Source of the DNA: Rhodospirillales bacterium
GTDB lineage: Bacteria > Pseudomonadota > Alphaproteobacteria > Reyranellales > Reyranellaceae
DNA length: 64,000 nt
Reading direction: 5' to 3'
NCBI GenBank assembly: GCA_016699855.1
Contig: CP064988.1
Span: forward strand, 1,054,001-1,118,000
In this document: positions 43,141 through 51,450 of the stretch, piece by piece
Numbering within the stretch: the first letter of the stretch is position 1
Layout of the letters: the number at the start of each line of letters is the position of its first letter
The notes under the pieces: generated by a model
What the model saw: only the letters and a program-made list of their open reading frames with translations
Databases searched by the model: none
What the model was told of the DNA's origin: nothing
Made by a program: the position numbers and the translations under genes

Positions 43141-44127
43141 TCAGACGGCGTTGATCTGCGCGTAGATGCCCTCGGCGCCGATCTCCTTGGCGTAGGTGGC
43201 CATCACCGGGTCGACCAGCTTCTTCATCGCGTCGCGGTCGGTGAACGGCACGCGCTTGAGCTTGCCGGCCTTCTCGAGCGCGTCGAGCTTGGTCTTCTCC
43301 TCGCTCGACTCCAGCGCGCGGCCGAAATCGCCGGCCTCGGCGCCCGCCTTGACGATCGCTTCCTGGAGCTCCTTCGGCAGCGTCTTGAGCGTCTTCACCG
43401 AGAAGCAGATCGGCCGGATCGAGACCGCGTGCTCGGTCAGGTTCAGGTGCGGCGCGACCTCGTAGAACTTCATCGCCTCGACGCCGGCGGCCTCGTTCTC
43501 GCCGGCCTGGATGACGCCGTTCTGGATGGCGTTGTAGACCTCGTTGTAGGCGATGACGGTCGGCGACATGCCGGCGGCGGCGAAGGTCTTGGACCAGATC
43601 GGCGCGCCCTGGACGCGCACCTTCAGGCCCTTGATCTCGGCCAGGTTCCGCACCGGCTTGTTGGCGAAGATGTTGCGCACGCCGCCGCCGGCGTGGCCGA
43701 TCAGCATGACCTCGGCCTTCTGCGCGATCTCGTCGGCGATCGGCTTGAGCAGGTTCTTGCCGACCACGGCGTTCATGTGCGCGATGTCGCGGAACACGAA
43801 CGGCGCGTCGATGAACGGCGCGGCCTTCGCGAAGGTCGACATGTGGGCCGGCGAGACGATGGCGTAGTCGACCGCCTTGCCCTGCGCCATGTACTCGAAA
43901 TACTGCTTCTCGAGCCCGAGCGAGGAGTTCTTGTGCAGCGTGAAGTTGACGGGCTTGCCGTAGTACTTGACCACGAGCTCGCTGAAGCGGACCAGCGCCT
44001 TGGTGAAGGCGTGGTCGTCGTTGAACTGGACGGCGCCGTTGAGCGTCACCGGAGTCTGGGCCCGGAGCACGGCGGGCGCCGCGATGGCGGCCGCGCCGGC
44101 GGCCGCGAGAATTTGTCTGCGCTTCAT
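43141..44127 (-). CDS. dctP: TRAP transporter solute-binding protein
   Basis: The 328-residue DctP receptor with a Tat-like signal peptide (MKRRQILAAAGAAAIAAPAV). Family landmarks: GAVQFNDDHAFTKALVRFSE at the N-terminus, GLEKQYFEYMAQGKAVDYAI, FIDAPFVFRDIAHMNAV, the specificity arginine in LKVRVQGAPIWSKTF and the NEVYNAIQNGVIQAGENEAA helix. Binds a carboxylate; the exact ligand is unknown. First gene of the dctP-dctQ-dctM operon. Confidence 0.94.
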   Translation of the reverse strand: MKRRQILAAAGAAAIAAPAVLRAQTPVTLNGAVQFNDDHAFTKALVRFSELVVKYYGKPVNFTLHKNSSLGLEKQYFEYMAQGKAVDYAIVSPAHMSTFAKAAPFIDAPFVFRDIAHMNAVVGKNLLKPIADEIAQKAEVMLIGHAGGGVRNIFANKPVRNLAEIKGLKVRVQGAPIWSKTFAAAGMSPTVIAYNEVYNAIQNGVIQAGENEAAGVEAMKFYEVAPHLNLTEHAVSIRPICFSVKTLKTLPKELQEAIVKAGAEAGDFGRALESSEEKTKLDALEKAGKLKRVPFTDRDAMKKLVDPVMATYAKEIGAEGIYAQINAV

Positions 44128-44233
44128 CTGGTGTTTCCTTCCCGGGTGGCGTGCCCGTTCGCGGGCGGCCTTGCCGGCAGTCTGGTCCGAAGCGCGAACC
44201 ATTCGCAAGCCGAAACGCGCGCGTGCGGCGCGC

Positions 44234-44641
44234 TCACGGGTCGCGCAGGACGCAGGTCGCGGTGGCGTGCAGCACCGGATCGACCACGGCGTGGCTGAAC
44301 AGCCACGCCTCGGCGTGCAGCGAGGCGCGGCCGCGGCGGATGACGCGGGCGATGGCGAGGGTATCGGCCGGCTGGGCCGGGCGCAGGAACGTGGCGTTCA
44401 AGGTCGAGGTCAGCGCCAGCCGCGCGCCGCCGGTCGCGGCCACGGCGGCGGCGAAGACCGCCGTGTCGGCGAAGGATAGCAGCAGCGGGCCGGAGAAGAT
44501 TTCGCCGGGGCCGACGAAATCGGCCGCGAACGGAAACCGCAGCCGGACGTCCTGGTCCTCCGCCTCCTCGACGACGACGCCGTGCCGGTCGCGCGCCGGC
44601 AGCGCGCGCTCGAGCAGGGCCTGGAGCTCGTCGGCGGTCAT
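44234..44641 (-). CDS. PaaI-type acyl-CoA thioesterase (hotdog fold)
   Basis: A 135-residue hotdog-fold thioesterase. Motifs: LRFPFAADFVGPGEIFSGPL, FADTAVFAAAVAATGGARLA (with the catalytic-helix Asp), LTSTLNATFLRPAQPADTLA and IRRGRASLHAEAWLF. ATG 44641 was chosen at the first helix. It would hydrolyse short or aromatic acyl-CoAs. Divergent from the Nudix gene; a role tied to the neighbouring TRAP transporter is a guess. Confidence 0.82.
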   Translation of the reverse strand: MTADELQALLERALPARDRHGVVVEEAEDQDVRLRFPFAADFVGPGEIFSGPLLLSFADTAVFAAAVAATGGARLALTSTLNATFLRPAQPADTLAIARVIRRGRASLHAEAWLFSHAVVDPVLHATATCVLRDP

Positions 44642-44714
44642 GGCCGCCGATATCGCATGGAAAGACCGCGGCGCGCCATCGTATGGTGCGCGCCGCCCCG
44701 ACGGATCCCCGCCG

Positions 44715-45581
44715 ATGTCCTTCCTCGACCACATCGAACGCTGCAACGCGCACGACCTGTCGCAGTTCGCGCCATGGCGCATCGGCGCCACGCCGGCGGG
44801 GTGGGTGCACCGCGATTTCGCGCCCCATCTGGCGTCGCCGGGCTCGCCGTTCCGGCGCGACGGCGCCGGCTGGCGGCTCGACGACGCGTTGACGACGCCG
44901 GTGGCGCGCACCCGCGCGGTCGAGGCGTTCCTGCTGACGCTGCGCGACCGCGGCCTGGTCGAGGCGTGGCGCGGCGAGCGCTATCCCGTCACGCCCGATC
45001 TCAAGGCGACGCCGCTGATGGACATCGAGCGCGCCGCCGCGCCGCTGTTCGGCGTGCGCGCCTACGGCGTGCACCTCACCGGCTTCACGCGGCGCGCCGA
45101 CGGGCTGCGCATCTGGGTGCCGCGCCGGGCGCGCGACAAGCCGACCTACCCCGGCATGCTCGACAACACCGTCGCCGGCGGCCAGCCGACCGGGCTCGGG
45201 CTGATGGAGAACGTCGTCAAGGAGTGCGGCGAGGAGGCCTCGATCCCGCCGGAGATCGCGCGCCGCGCCGTGGCCGTCGGCGCCATCACCTACTGCCACC
45301 AGTCCGGCGCGCAGCTGAAGCCCGACGTGCAGTACGTGTTCGACCTCGAGCTGCCGGCGGACTTCACCTGCGCCGGCAACGACGGCGAGGTCGAGTCGTT
45401 CGAGCTGTGGCCGGCGCGGTCCGTGTACGAGCGCGTGCGCGACACGATGGACTTCAAGTACAACTGCAACCTCGTGCTGATCGACTTCTTCGTGCGCCAC
45501 GGCCTGATCGAGGCCGACGACCCCGACTATTTCGCGATCGTCTCCGGCCTGCGGCGCAACGCCCATGGTCCCGGAAGGTGA
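44715..45581 (+). CDS. DUF4743-Nudix hydrolase
   Basis: A 288-residue protein with an N-terminal DUF4743 domain (FLDHIERCNAHDLSQFAPWR) and a C-terminal Nudix domain. The Nudix box reads GGQPTGLGLMENVVKECGEE (G-x5-E-x7-REUxEE-like, with an Ala/Gly-rich substitution at one site). Such proteins are found near, or fused to, thiamine pyrophosphate enzymes in fungi and bacteria; they are thought to clean up damaged thiamine diphosphate analogues. No thiamine gene is adjacent here. ATG 44715 is the first in frame. Confidence 0.82.
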   Translation: MSFLDHIERCNAHDLSQFAPWRIGATPAGWVHRDFAPHLASPGSPFRRDGAGWRLDDALTTPVARTRAVEAFLLTLRDRGLVEAWRGERYPVTPDLKATPLMDIERAAAPLFGVRAYGVHLTGFTRRADGLRIWVPRRARDKPTYPGMLDNTVAGGQPTGLGLMENVVKECGEEASIPPEIARRAVAVGAITYCHQSGAQLKPDVQYVFDLELPADFTCAGNDGEVESFELWPARSVYERVRDTMDFKYNCNLVLIDFFVRHGLIEADDPDYFAIVSGLRRNAHGPGR

Positions 45582-45657
45582 GCGGCGCGGCGCCGCGGCC
45601 TATGGACTCGCGCCGGAGCGCGCGCGATAAGCGGCCGGTTCCTCCGACCGCCCGGAC

Positions 45658-46131
45658 ATGACGACCGCACGACGCGCCACACCCGACACGACGACGCCGC
45701 GGCGGGCGCTGGCGTCGTGGCTGGCGCTGTTCGCGCTGACGCTGCAGGTCTTCGCGCCGGTGGCGCACGCCCGTGCCCTGCTCGGCCTGAGCCAGGCCGC
45801 GCCCGACGGCTACATGGTGGTGTGCTCGGCCGATGGGCTGAAGGTGGTGCGCACCGACATATCGGCCGCGCCCCAGGACGACGACGGCCGCATCGTCGGC
45901 TTCCACCTGCCCTACGACGTCCACGCCAAATCGGCCAAGCACACCTGCTGTCTCGCCGCCGCGATCGCGGCGGTCGCGCCGGAAGCGCCGGCCGCCATCC
46001 GGTCCGACGACGGGCCGTCGAGCGCGGCGGCGATCCCGGCCTCCGCGGCGACGGCCGATCGCGGGCCGGCGCCTGAGCGTCCCGGCCACCCGCGCGATCC
46101 GCCCGCCGTCCATCCCACGAGCCCTTCGTAG
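45658..46131 (+). CDS. DUF2946-like exported protein (copper cassette)
   Basis: A 157-residue protein with a hydrophobic N-terminal segment (ALASWLALFALTLQVFAPVA) followed by VVCSADGLKVVRTD and KHTCCLAAAIA, the cysteine-histidine pattern of DUF2946 proteins often encoded with TonB-dependent copper receptors. The tail is Ala/Pro-rich and probably disordered. Its neighbours are a YcnI-like copper protein, a receptor remnant and TonB, which supports a role in metal (copper) handling at the envelope. Confidence 0.68.
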   Translation: MTTARRATPDTTTPRRALASWLALFALTLQVFAPVAHARALLGLSQAAPDGYMVVCSADGLKVVRTDISAAPQDDDGRIVGFHLPYDVHAKSAKHTCCLAAAIAAVAPEAPAAIRSDDGPSSAAAIPASAATADRGPAPERPGHPRDPPAVHPTSPS

Positions 46132-46189
46132 CGCCACCGGCGGGAGCATCCGGCGGGGCGCGCGTCCCCCGTCCGATGGAGATCCACCC

Positions 46190-46711
46190 ATGTCGCCGCT
46201 CCTTCCGCGCGCGCTTTCCGCCGCCGTCCTGTCGTCGTCGCTCGTCCTCCCCGCCGCCGCCCATGTCGTCGCCCATCCCGATGAGGGCGTCGCCGGCGGC
46301 TATTTCCGCGCCGCGTTCGCCGTCACCCACGGCTGCAAAGGCTCGCCGACCGTCGCGGTGACGATCCGCGTTCCCGCCGACGTGCTGTCGGTGAAGCCGC
46401 GGCCGAAGGCCGGTTGGACGATCGAGATCGTCAAGCGTCCCGTCGATCCGCCGGTCGAATCCGGCCACGGCTCCGCCATCCGCGAGACGGCGGCCGAGGT
46501 GACCTGGCGCGGCGGTCCCCTCGACGACGCGCATTTCGACGATTTCACGCTGTCGATGCGCCTGCCCGCGAAGCCCGGCGAGACGCTGTACTTCCCGGTG
46601 GTCCAGACCTGCGCCTCCGGCGCCCACAACTGGACGACCATCCCGGCGGCCGGCCAGGGCTGGCACGACGTGCCCGAGCCCGCTCCGTTCGTGAAGCTGC
46701 GCGCGCGTTGA
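46190..46711 (+). CDS. YcnI-like DUF1775 periplasmic copper-binding protein
   Basis: A 173-residue exported protein. After the signal peptide (AAVLSSSLVLPAAA) the mature chain starts HVVAHPDEGVAGGYFRAAFA; the N-terminal histidine is the known copper ligand of the YcnI family. Other landmarks: FAVTHGCKGSPTVAVTIRVP, PKAGWTIEIVK and VTWRGGPLDDAHFDDFTLSM. It is likely a periplasmic copper chaperone or metal-uptake helper, in keeping with the DUF2946/TonB context. Confidence 0.88.
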   Translation: MSPLLPRALSAAVLSSSLVLPAAAHVVAHPDEGVAGGYFRAAFAVTHGCKGSPTVAVTIRVPADVLSVKPRPKAGWTIEIVKRPVDPPVESGHGSAIRETAAEVTWRGGPLDDAHFDDFTLSMRLPAKPGETLYFPVVQTCASGAHNWTTIPAAGQGWHDVPEPAPFVKLRAR

Positions 46712-46811
46712 GCGTGCCGCCGGCCATCGCCTCGGACCAACCCCATCGCCGGACGACACGCCGCCCGTGGCCAGGCGCGACGCACGTCCCTACCCGCCGG
46801 TGTCAGTCCGC

Positions 46812-47078
46812 ATGTCCGACCAACCGTACGCCCCGCGGCGCGCCAGCGGCGACGTCCGCGCGATGATCGCCGGCGTCGTGTCGCTCGGCGCGCCGGCGGG
46901 CGCCCAGGCGGGCTGGGCGTTCGACAAGGGGCCGGGCCTGCGCCTCGACGCGCGCGATCTGTTCAAAAAGGCCCACGTGTCGAACACCGGCGTCCGGCCC
47001 GTGGCCCTGGCGACCGACGCGCTGTACAATTCCGTCGAGGGTCGCGCGGTGTTCGTCGGCCTCGGATTCAAGTGGTGA
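46812..47078 (+). pseudogene. C-terminal remnant of a TonB-dependent outer-membrane receptor
   Basis: Only about 88 residues remain: a signal-peptide-like start (MIAGVVSLGAPAGAQA inside MSDQPYAPRRASGDVR...) joined to a tail DARDLFKKAHVSNTGVRPVA and LYNSVEGRAVFVGLGFKW. The tail looks like the last beta strands of a TonB-dependent receptor, ending in the aromatic residue needed for outer-membrane assembly. The plug and nearly all of the barrel (some 600 residues) are missing, consistent with an in-frame internal deletion. It sits exactly where a receptor gene is expected, between ycnI-like and tonB genes. Its stop overlaps the tonB start. Confidence 0.6.
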
Positions 47079-47992
47079 CCGCGATTCCCCTGGGTGAAGC
47101 CCCGCTCGACGGACGCGCCGTCCGTCCGGTCGAGACCTCGTTCGCCGCCTATCTCGCGTCGGCGGGCGCGGCGCATCTCGTCGTGGCCGCGGCGCTGCTG
47201 GCGGCGCCATCGCCACGCGTGACGGCGACGCCCGGCGACGAGCCCGCCATCGAGGTCGTGATGGCGGAGGCGCCCGCCGAGCGCGCGCCCGCGCCGTCGT
47301 TGGAGGCGGCGCTCCGCGAGGTCGCCACCGAGACGCCGCCGCCGGTCGACCTGACGCCACCCCCGCCGCCGGCGGCGCCCGTGGAGCCGCCACCGCCGCG
47401 CGCGGACATCCAACTACCGCCGCCCGTGGAGCCGCCGCCGCCGGTGTTCGAGCGCGTCGAGCCGCCGCCACCGCCATCCGCGGAGATCGATCCACCGTTG
47501 CCCGAGCCGCCGCCACCGGTCGCGTTCGAGCCGCCGCGGCCGCGGACACCGCCACCTGCGCGGCCGCCGGTCGCCGCCGCGCCGCCACCCAGACCGGCGC
47601 CACCACGCGCGGCCGCCGCGCCGGCGCCCGCGACGACGCGCGAAACCGCAGCGGCGCCGGCCACGAGCGCCGGGACGCCGACCGTCGCGCCATCGGCCGA
47701 GATCCAGATGAACTACGCCGCGCTGCTGCTGCAACGGCTGCAGCGGTACCGCGAGTACCCGCGCGCCGCGCGCCAGCGCGGCGAGGAGGGCCGCGTCACG
47801 CTGCGCGTCGTGATCGGCGCCGGCGGCGCGCTGGTCGACGTCCAGGTCCAAGGCGGCAGCGGCTTCGCCGCGCTCGACGCCGCCGCGCTCGACATGGCGC
47901 GGCGCGCGGCGCCGTTCCCGCCGCTGCCGCCGGCGCTCGGCGCGGCGCAGGCGACCTTCGTCGTGCCGGTGGTGTTCGCGCTCAACCGGTAG
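47072..47992 (+). CDS. TonB-family energy transducer
   Basis: A 306-residue inner-membrane-anchored protein. N-terminal helix (YLASAGAAHLVVAAALLAAP, about 27-46), then about 180 residues of Pro/Ala/Glu repeats (PPPPVEPPPP style) that span the periplasm, then a TonB C-terminal domain: YREYPRAARQRGEEGRVTLR, VQVQGGSGFAALDAAALDMA and FPPLPPALG. GTG 47072 or 47075 overlaps the stop of the receptor remnant. It would couple proton-motive force to an outer-membrane receptor; here its own receptor gene appears deleted. Confidence 0.88.
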   Translation: MVTAIPLGEAPLDGRAVRPVETSFAAYLASAGAAHLVVAAALLAAPSPRVTATPGDEPAIEVVMAEAPAERAPAPSLEAALREVATETPPPVDLTPPPPPAAPVEPPPPRADIQLPPPVEPPPPVFERVEPPPPPSAEIDPPLPEPPPPVAFEPPRPRTPPPARPPVAAAPPPRPAPPRAAAAPAPATTRETAAAPATSAGTPTVAPSAEIQMNYAALLLQRLQRYREYPRAARQRGEEGRVTLRVVIGAGGALVDVQVQGGSGFAALDAAALDMARRAAPFPPLPPALGAAQATFVVPVVFALNR

Positions 47993-48002
47993 ACCACGAA
48001 AA

Positions 48003-48023
48003 AGGGCCGCGCGAGGCGGCCCT
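48003..48023. terminator. Bidirectional intrinsic terminator between tonB and the acyl-CoA dehydrogenase
   Basis: 8-bp stem AGGGCCGC / GCGGCCCT with a 5-base loop. On the minus strand it is followed by TTTTTCG, giving a standard Rho-independent terminator for the leftward acyl-CoA dehydrogenase gene; on the plus strand only TTT follows, so it is weaker for tonB. Confidence 0.75.
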
Positions 48024-48049
48024 TTCCGGTCGGGACGTCGCCGCCCCTC

Positions 48050-49279
48050 CTAGTTGTGCTTGGCCACTTCCATGCGGCCGATCTGGTCGCGGTGCACCTC
48101 GTCCGGACCGTCGGCCAGACGCAGCGTGCGCTGGTGGGCGTACATGTTGGCGAGCTTGAACACCTGGCTGACGCCGCCGGCGCCGTGCAGCTGGATGCAG
48201 CGGTCGACCACCTTCGACGTGATGTTCGGCACCGCCACCTTGATCATCGCGATCTGCTGGCGGGCTTCCTTGTTGCCGAACTTGTCCATCGCCCACGCCG
48301 CCTTGAGCACCAGCAGGCGCGCCATGTCGATCTCCATGCGCATGTCGGCGAAGTGGGCGCGGCTGACGCCCATCTCGGAGATGCGCTGGCCGAACGCGAC
48401 GCGCGACTTGGCGCGCTTGATGGCCATCTCCAACGCCCGCTCCGCGACGCCGATGGCGCGCATGCAGTGGTGGATGCGGCCCGGCCCGAGCCGCCCCTGC
48501 GCGATGTCGAAGCCGCGGCCCTCGCCCAGCAGCATCGCGCTCTTGGGCACGCGCACGTTGTCGTAGATGACCTCGGCGTGGCCGTGCGGCGCGTCGTCGT
48601 AGCCGAACACGTGCAGCATCTGCACGATCTTGATGCCGGGCGTGTCACGCGGCACGACCAGCATCGACTGCTGGCGGTACGGCGGCGCGTTGGGGTCGTT
48701 CTTGCCCATGAAGATGATGACCTTGCAGCGCGGATCGCCCATGCCCGACGACCACCACTTGCGGCCGTTCAGCACGTAATGGTCGCCGTCGCTCTCGATG
48801 CGCGACTCGACGTTCTTGGCGTCCGACGACGCCACCGCCGGCTCGGTCATCGCATAGCTCGAACGGATCTCGCCGGCGAGCAGCGGCTTCAGCCACTTCT
48901 CCTGGTGCTCCTTGGTGCCGTAGCGCGCCAGCACCTCCATGTTGCCGGTGTCCGGCGCCGAGCAGTTCGTCGCCTCCGACGCCAGCTTGGAGCGGCCGAG
49001 GATCTCGCACAGCGGGGCGTAGTCGAGGTTCGACAGGCCCATCGTGCCGTGCGCGTCGCCGGTCTCGCGGTGGGCCGGCAGGAACATGTTCCACAGGCCG
49101 CGCTTGCGCGCCTCGGCCTTGAGCTCCTCCATCACCGGCGGCAGGTTCCAGCGGTCCTTCGCCTTCTCCATCTGCTCTTCGTAGACGGGCTCCGCCGGAT
49201 AGACGCACTCGTCCATGAACTTGGTGAGCTTCTCGGCCAGCTCCTTCGTGCGGTCCGAGTATTCGAAATCCATCGCCAT
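48050..49279 (-). CDS. Acyl-CoA dehydrogenase family protein
   Basis: A 409-residue FAD enzyme of the acyl-CoA dehydrogenase family. Features: FEYSDRTKELAEKLTKFMDE N-terminal helices, SSYAMTEPAVASSDAKNVES, the DGDHYVLNGRKWWSSGMGDP stretch typical of the ACAD10/11-like branch, GQRISEMGVSRAHFADMRME and the C-terminal QLHGAGGVSQVFKLANMYAH. ATG 49279 follows GGAGGAG. Its electrons would go to EtfAB (5284-6973). Substrate unknown. Confidence 0.9.
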   Translation of the reverse strand: MAMDFEYSDRTKELAEKLTKFMDECVYPAEPVYEEQMEKAKDRWNLPPVMEELKAEARKRGLWNMFLPAHRETGDAHGTMGLSNLDYAPLCEILGRSKLASEATNCSAPDTGNMEVLARYGTKEHQEKWLKPLLAGEIRSSYAMTEPAVASSDAKNVESRIESDGDHYVLNGRKWWSSGMGDPRCKVIIFMGKNDPNAPPYRQQSMLVVPRDTPGIKIVQMLHVFGYDDAPHGHAEVIYDNVRVPKSAMLLGEGRGFDIAQGRLGPGRIHHCMRAIGVAERALEMAIKRAKSRVAFGQRISEMGVSRAHFADMRMEIDMARLLVLKAAWAMDKFGNKEARQQIAMIKVAVPNITSKVVDRCIQLHGAGGVSQVFKLANMYAHQRTLRLADGPDEVHRDQIGRMEVAKHN

Positions 49280-49476
49280 CGTCGCTCTCCTCCCGGCCGA
49301 TCCACGCGGTCCACACGACCGCCGGCCGATCCTCTCTGTTCTCAACGGCCGGACTTTATGCCGAATCCCCACGCTAAATGAACGATGATTTTTTGCAGGG
49401 GTGCCTCCGGGGAGACGCTCCGGACCGTCACGCGGATGCCACGTACCGCGTCGCGGAACGAGGCCACCAGGGATGC
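49280..49476. other. Intergenic region, no gene seen
   Basis: 197 bases between the acyl-CoA dehydrogenase (upstream side) and the 3' end of the DMT transporter gene. It contains an AT-rich stretch (GATTTTTTGC) that may form part of the dehydrogenase promoter. No coding or RNA signal is visible. Confidence 0.6.
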
Positions 49477-50352
49477 CTACGCCTCGCGCACCGGACGATG
49501 CGCCAGCCACAGCCCCAGCGCGAGGCAGGCGAGCGCGGCGGCGAACAGCGGCGACAGCCGCTCGCCGAGGAAGATCCAACCGAGCGCGGCGGAGGTGACA
49601 GGGCCGAGCGCGATGAACACGGTCACCCGCGTCGGCGTCGTGTGGGCGAGCGCCCACAACCACAGAAAGTAGCCGACGCCGCTGGCCAGCCCGATGAACA
49701 GCACCGCCAGCCATGCCGTCGTCGTGAACCGCGGCCAATGGTCGAAGAACCCCTCCAGCCCGGCCAGCGGCGCCAGGAAGGCGATCGACGCCAGCATCGC
49801 GAAGGCGCCGACCTGCAGTGTCGGATATCGGCGCACGTAAGGCCGGTAGAGGACGCTGCACACCGCGCCGCACAGCGCGCTGGCGAACACCGCCGCCTCG
49901 CCCCACCAGCCGCCGCCGCCCGGCGCCAGCGCCTTGTCGCCCAGCGCCAGGCCGACGCCGGCGAAGGTCAGCGACACGCCCAGCGTCTTCGCCAGCGTCA
50001 GGCGCTCCATGCCGGCGGCGGCGGCGATCACCATGGTCAGCAGCGGAAACGTCGCGAAGATCAGCGCCGCGCGGCCCGACGGCATGAACCGCAGGCCCCA
50101 GTTCAACAGCGCGATCAGCACGCCGAACTGGACGATGCCGAGCAGCGCCACCGGCACGATGTCGCCGCGCGCGAAACGCGTCCGCGGGATCGCCGCCGCC
50201 ATCGGCAGCAGGCAGAGGACGCCGACGACGTAGCGCAGCAGCGCCAGCGCCGCCGGGGTCGTCTGGTCGATGGCGTGGCGGCTGGCGACCATGGCGGCGC
50301 CGACCAGCACGCCGCTGCCGGCGGCGGCCCACGCCGCGCGCGCGGCGCTCAC
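49477..50352 (-). CDS. EamA/DMT-family transporter
   Basis: A 291-residue inner-membrane protein of the drug/metabolite transporter superfamily with ten predicted helices in two EamA repeats (ALALLRYVVGVLCLLPMAAA and AWLAVLFIGLASGVGYFLWL type). The conserved LLNWGLRFMPSGRAALIFAT and PVTSAALGWIFLGERLSPLF are family landmarks. GTG 50352 overlaps the stop of the MarR-GNAT gene (GTGA), so the two are co-translated. Likely an exporter of an amino acid or metabolite. Confidence 0.9.
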   Translation of the reverse strand: MSAARAAWAAAGSGVLVGAAMVASRHAIDQTTPAALALLRYVVGVLCLLPMAAAIPRTRFARGDIVPVALLGIVQFGVLIALLNWGLRFMPSGRAALIFATFPLLTMVIAAAAGMERLTLAKTLGVSLTFAGVGLALGDKALAPGGGGWWGEAAVFASALCGAVCSVLYRPYVRRYPTLQVGAFAMLASIAFLAPLAGLEGFFDHWPRFTTTAWLAVLFIGLASGVGYFLWLWALAHTTPTRVTVFIALGPVTSAALGWIFLGERLSPLFAAALACLALGLWLAHRPVREA

Positions 50353-51275
50353 AGCGGCTTGTCCCAGGTCTCGCCGACCAGGTCGCAGCCGAACTTGTGG
50401 TAGGGCTCCTCCGCCACCAGCGCGTAGCCCTCGCTGGCGTAGATCGCGCGCGCCGCCAGCAGCACGTTGTTGGTCCACAGCGTCATCTTGCGGTAGCCCG
50501 CCGCGCGCGCGAACCGCTCCGCCTCGCGCACCAGCCGGCGTCCGAGGCCGGTGCCGCGCGCCTCCGGCTCCACCAGCACCAGCCGCAGCCGCGCCACCTC
50601 GTCGCTGTCGCGCACGACGAAGGCCGAGCCGATCTGGCGGCCGTCCTTCTCGGCGATCCACGACGCCTCCCGCGCCGGGTCGAAGCTCAGGATCAGCTTG
50701 GCGGCGATCTCCGCGACCAGCGCCTCGAACTCGTGGTTCCAGCCGAACTCGCGGTGGTAGAGCGTGGCGTGGCTGGCCACGACCCAGCCCATGTCGCCGA
50801 TTCGGTGCGGCCGCAGCACGAAGGGCTCGCGGGCGGGCCCACCGCCCAGCAGGCGCTCGATCGTCGCCATCGCGTCCAGCAGCGTCCGCTGGTCGCCCTC
50901 GGCCAACGCGCCGAGCACGGCCGTGAACTCGCGCTGCGAGGCCTTGTCGAGCGGCGCGAAAGCCTTGCGACCGGCGCGGGTCAGGGTCAGCAGGCTGCGG
51001 CGCGCGTCGTCGGCCGCCGGACGCCGCGTCAGCAGCCCGCGCTGCTCGAAACCGCCGAGGATGCGGCTGAGGTAGCCGGCGTCGAGGCCGAGATCGCGCG
51101 CCAGACCGGTGGCGGTGGTGTCGTCGCGGTGCGCCAATTCGTAGAGCACGCGCGCCTCGGCCAGCGGGAACGGGCTGTCGTTCAGCCCCTCCTTCAGCAC
51201 GCCGATGCGCTGCGTGTAGAAGCGGTTGAAACGGCGCACGGCGCGGGCGCGCGCGTCCAGCATTTCGGCGTCCAT
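50349..51275 (-). CDS. Bifunctional MarR-type regulator / GNAT acetyltransferase
   Basis: A 308-residue fusion. The N-terminal 140 residues are a MarR winged helix (FPLAEARVLYELAHRDDTTA, LDAGYLSRILGGFEQRGLLT, DDARRSLLTLTRAGRKAF). The C-terminal half is a GNAT domain with RLVLVEPEARGTGLGRRLVR (acetyl-CoA loop) and KMTLWTNNVLLAARAIYASE. It probably senses a ligand or acyl group and represses the divergent feruloyl-CoA synthase gene and itself; an inverted repeat (51319-51331) lies between them. Stop overlaps the DMT transporter start. Confidence 0.93.
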   Translation of the reverse strand: MDAEMLDARARAVRRFNRFYTQRIGVLKEGLNDSPFPLAEARVLYELAHRDDTTATGLARDLGLDAGYLSRILGGFEQRGLLTRRPAADDARRSLLTLTRAGRKAFAPLDKASQREFTAVLGALAEGDQRTLLDAMATIERLLGGGPAREPFVLRPHRIGDMGWVVASHATLYHREFGWNHEFEALVAEIAAKLILSFDPAREASWIAEKDGRQIGSAFVVRDSDEVARLRLVLVEPEARGTGLGRRLVREAERFARAAGYRKMTLWTNNVLLAARAIYASEGYALVAEEPYHKFGCDLVGETWDKPL

Positions 51276-51318
51276 GACGGGCCTCCCGACCGTGGGATGG
51301 CGACTGTCAATCGATCAT

Positions 51319-51331
51319 TTGACTATGTCAA
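51319..51331. promoter_or_regulatory. Operator-like inverted repeat TTGAC-TAT-GTCAA
   Basis: Perfect 5-bp arms with a 3-base spacer, 44 bases upstream of the MarR-GNAT start and about 120 bases upstream of the synthase gene. MarR-family regulators typically bind dyads of about this size (AGTTGAC-type half sites). The surrounding AACTATATG could be part of the promoter. Confidence 0.55.
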
Positions 51332-51450
51332 CTATATGCGGCCCGGCGGCTTCCGCCTTCCGGCCGCGCGCCGGGGCGGCTGGACGACGGGCGCGGGCGC
51401 CCGCTAAATGCGGCGGAACGAGAACGAGCGATCCCGGGAGCGACGAATCC

